From assembly GCA_900100595.1 (NCBI GenBank), contig FMUA01000022.1:1-42087 (forward strand): 42,087 nucleotides of DNA, in the 5' to 3' direction. Positions 40,790 through 42,087 of this stretch are shown here, piece by piece. The notes under the pieces were generated by a model. That model did not search any database. It had not been told where the DNA came from and was given only the letters and a program-made list of their open reading frames with translations. Source of the DNA: Ruminococcaceae bacterium P7. GTDB lineage: Bacteria > Bacillota > Clostridia > Oscillospirales > Acutalibacteraceae. The translations under genes and the position numbers were made by a program. Within the stretch, counting starts at the first letter, position 1. Each line of letters starts with the position of its first letter.

Positions 40790-41824
40790 ATGAAAATAGG
40801 TGTTTTGCTGGCTACATTTAATGGTGAAAAGTATTTGAAAGAGCAATTGGATAGTATTTTTCATCAAACTAAACAGGTTGATGAAATCGTTATTTCTGAT
40901 GATGGATCTTCCGATAATACAATATGTATTATAAATGAATACATAAAAATGAGTAATAGTATACCAATCAAATTAGTTTTTAATCGTGAAAAACACGGTG
41001 TGATTTATAATATTGAGAATGCATTTAGACACTCATCTGCTGATTTTTTATTTTTTTGTGATCAAGATGATGTTTGGAAGGCGAGTAAGGTTGAATCTTT
41101 TTACAAGGCTTTAGAAGAATTTCCTGATTATAAGTTGTATTTTTCCAACGCAACACTTACTGATGAAAAATTAGAGCCATTGGGACAAGGAGTATGGGAT
41201 GTTTACTTTTCATATCGTAAGTTTACATCAGAGTATTGTGTTTTATGCGGTGAAGAATTAGTAAAAAAATTGAGCTTTGATGGAAACATAGTAACAGGTA
41301 TGTCAGCTGCGGTTAGAAGAGAAGTCTTAAATGAAATATTTCCGTTAGATCCGGATGTGCTTCATGATGAAATAGCAGCGTTTTATTGTTCTGTTAACGG
41401 TGGATTGGTGGCAATTAATGAGGAAACAGCTTTTTACAGACAGCATACGCAAAATATAGTAGGATTATCAGGATCAGCATTTGTATCTAACGATAAAAGG
41501 AGAAATAGCATACTGGGATTAATAAAATATTCCGATCAAAACATGGCAATTGTGAATTCTATGTATTATAAATCAAAGGCATTTTTGTCCTTTGACAAGT
41601 TACAAAAGTATCCTTTCTTGAAAAGTCGATATCAATTCTATAAGAATAAACGCGATATCTCGCAATGCAATAAAATCGCTGCTTTATTCAGGATGATAGG
41701 TTTGTTGTTTAATGGAGAATACAAACGAAACGAAATTTCATATTTAAAATGTTTCATATTGGATTTAGCAATGGTTTTATTTGTTGGAACCAAAAAAAGG
41801 AAAAAATACTTTTCAGAGTATTAA
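40790..41824 (+). CDS. Glycosyltransferase family 2 (rhamnosyltransferase-like)
   Basis: This 344-residue GT-A protein has IGVLLATFNGEKYLKEQLDS, ISDDGSSDNT (35-44), CDQDDVW (90-96) and later HDEIAAFYCSVNGG with the probable catalytic Asp. The DQDD form of the metal site and LATFNGEKYL start mark the RfbN/RgpB-like group, often rhamnosyl- or fucosyltransferases; the specificity is only suggested. AGGTGT precedes the ATG. It is the last gene of the locus in the window, with no evident terminator after it, before an insertion element. Confidence 0.88.
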   Translation: MKIGVLLATFNGEKYLKEQLDSIFHQTKQVDEIVISDDGSSDNTICIINEYIKMSNSIPIKLVFNREKHGVIYNIENAFRHSSADFLFFCDQDDVWKASKVESFYKALEEFPDYKLYFSNATLTDEKLEPLGQGVWDVYFSYRKFTSEYCVLCGEELVKKLSFDGNIVTGMSAAVRREVLNEIFPLDPDVLHDEIAAFYCSVNGGLVAINEETAFYRQHTQNIVGLSGSAFVSNDKRRNSILGLIKYSDQNMAIVNSMYYKSKAFLSFDKLQKYPFLKSRYQFYKNKRDISQCNKIAALFRMIGLLFNGEYKRNEISYLKCFILDLAMVLFVGTKKRKKYFSEY

Positions 41825-41862
41825 TTAATGTAAACTGAACAATCCCAATCATCCGATAAACA

Positions 41863-41891
41863 GTGCAAAAATCATCGAAATATGGTATAAT
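41863..41891 (+). promoter_or_regulatory. Promoter of the right-edge transposase
   Basis: TATAAT (41886-41891) is perfect; upstream at 17 bases GTGCAA (41863-41868) is a poor -35 box. Position and spacing relative to the hairpin and start codon fit a weak transposase promoter. Confidence 0.5.
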
Positions 41892-41935
41892 AAATGCAAG
41901 GAAAACGGCTGAAAAGCCGCAAAAAGCTTGCATTT
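41892..41935 (+). promoter_or_regulatory. Stem-loop in the transposase leader
   Basis: AAATGCAAG (41892-41900) pairs perfectly with CTTGCATTT (41927-41935), and inside it CGGCT (41906-41910) pairs with AGCCG (41915-41919) around a GAAA tetraloop. It ends one base before the ribosome site GGAGA (41936-41940), so it could control transposase translation. Confidence 0.6.
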
Positions 41936-41948
41936 GGAGATGGATGGG

Positions 41949-42087
41949 ATGTATAAATTCGACAACGGACAGATTAGTTTAGAAGATTTCGGACAGCCGA
42001 TAGGCATGAATCTGAAAAACAGCAACCGTTGGGTTAAGCGTGCGCAGACGATTCCGTGGCTTGAGATCGAGAAAAAATACGCGAAGC
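41949..42087 (+). CDS. DDE transposase N-terminal part (IS5/IS1182-like), cut by window edge
   Basis: The first 46 residues have the N-terminal pattern LEDFGQPIGMNLKNSNRWVK followed by IPWLEIEKKYAK, the NRWVKLA-x-IPW-x-IE-x-YAKLF start seen in IS5/IS1182-type transposases with a DUF772 domain. The rest is outside the window, so intactness is unknown. I choose ATG 41949 because GGAGA is 8 bases upstream; an in-frame ATG at 41940 overlaps that site. It is not the same element as the decayed transposase at 34195-35560 as far as can be read. Confidence 0.85.
   Translation, partial: MYKFDNGQISLEDFGQPIGMNLKNSNRWVKRAQTIPWLEIEKKYAK

Noticed and set aside
1..42087. tRNA, rRNA or CRISPR arrays
   Set aside because: No clover-leaf-like element, rRNA segment or regularly spaced repeat was seen on reading through; the window is protein-coding plus IS remains.

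Overview
The window looks like a Gram-positive, low-to-mid GC Firmicute of the class Clostridia (probably a gut Ruminococcaceae/Oscillospiraceae relative). The grounds are strong AGGAGG-type ribosome sites, frequent TTG/GTG starts, a LytTR/DUF3021 gene pair, a SpoVT/AbrB-type regulator fragment, and consensus TTGACA-16-TATAAT promoters. The genus cannot be fixed from the sequence. Nearly all of the window is one surface-polysaccharide (capsule/EPS) locus of about 40 kb, read on the + strand and bracketed by insertion sequences: the 3' end of an IS66 transposase at the left edge and the 5' end of a DDE transposase at the right edge.

Left flank (1-1997). After the IS66 end come three minus-strand genes: a short AbrB-like gene with its own terminator, and a LytTR regulator translationally coupled to a DUF3021 membrane protein, with candidate LytTR direct repeats upstream. 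A strong promoter at 1927-1954 then faces the polysaccharide operon.

Operon I (about 2.0-27.0 kb). It opens with the initiating phosphoglycosyl transferase, a small CxxC/CxxC protein, an HpcH/HpaI-type aldolase and a D-2-hydroxyacid dehydrogenase. Two tandem asparagine-synthetase-like proteins follow, then a GT4, an EpsG-like polymerase and a long run of GT2, GT4 and GT32 transferases. An acetyltransferase, a Wzm/Wzt-type ABC exporter, an Fe-S FrhB-like protein paired with a pyruvyl-transferase-family protein, another GT2 and a DUF115/MptE-like protein complete it. Genes are packed with ATGA-type overlaps. A terminator at 27054-27078 closes the unit.

Operon II (27.16-31.57 kb) has its own promoter and five overlapping or near-contiguous genes: a KdsB-like CMP-sugar synthetase, a DRE-TIM pyruvate-type aldolase fused to a second domain that resembles DUF115, a GT8, a KdsC-like HAD phosphatase and a convincing AraD (L-ribulose-5-phosphate 4-epimerase). 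I read this as a cassette that makes, activates and perhaps transfers a 3-deoxy-ulosonic acid without KdsA or NeuB. It is the most interesting system in the window.

Scarred region (31.57-35.68 kb). It contains a short relic of an ATP-grasp gene start, a heavily decayed IS66 transposase, an AT-rich GT2, and a decayed DDE transposase on the minus strand.

Right part (35.68-41.8 kb). ATP-grasp, a DegT-like PLP protein, a GNAT acetyltransferase and a full DegT aminotransferase overlap as one amino-sugar/acylation module. A GT2 relic, an unrecognised 237-residue protein and a last GT2 follow before the truncated transposase. Taken together the locus should make a highly decorated polysaccharide: an undecaprenyl-phosphate-sugar starter, many glycosyl additions, and probable amide, acetyl, pyruvyl, amino-sugar and ulosonic-acid decorations. 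Export would be by the ABC transporter, polymerisation by the EpsG-like protein, or both.
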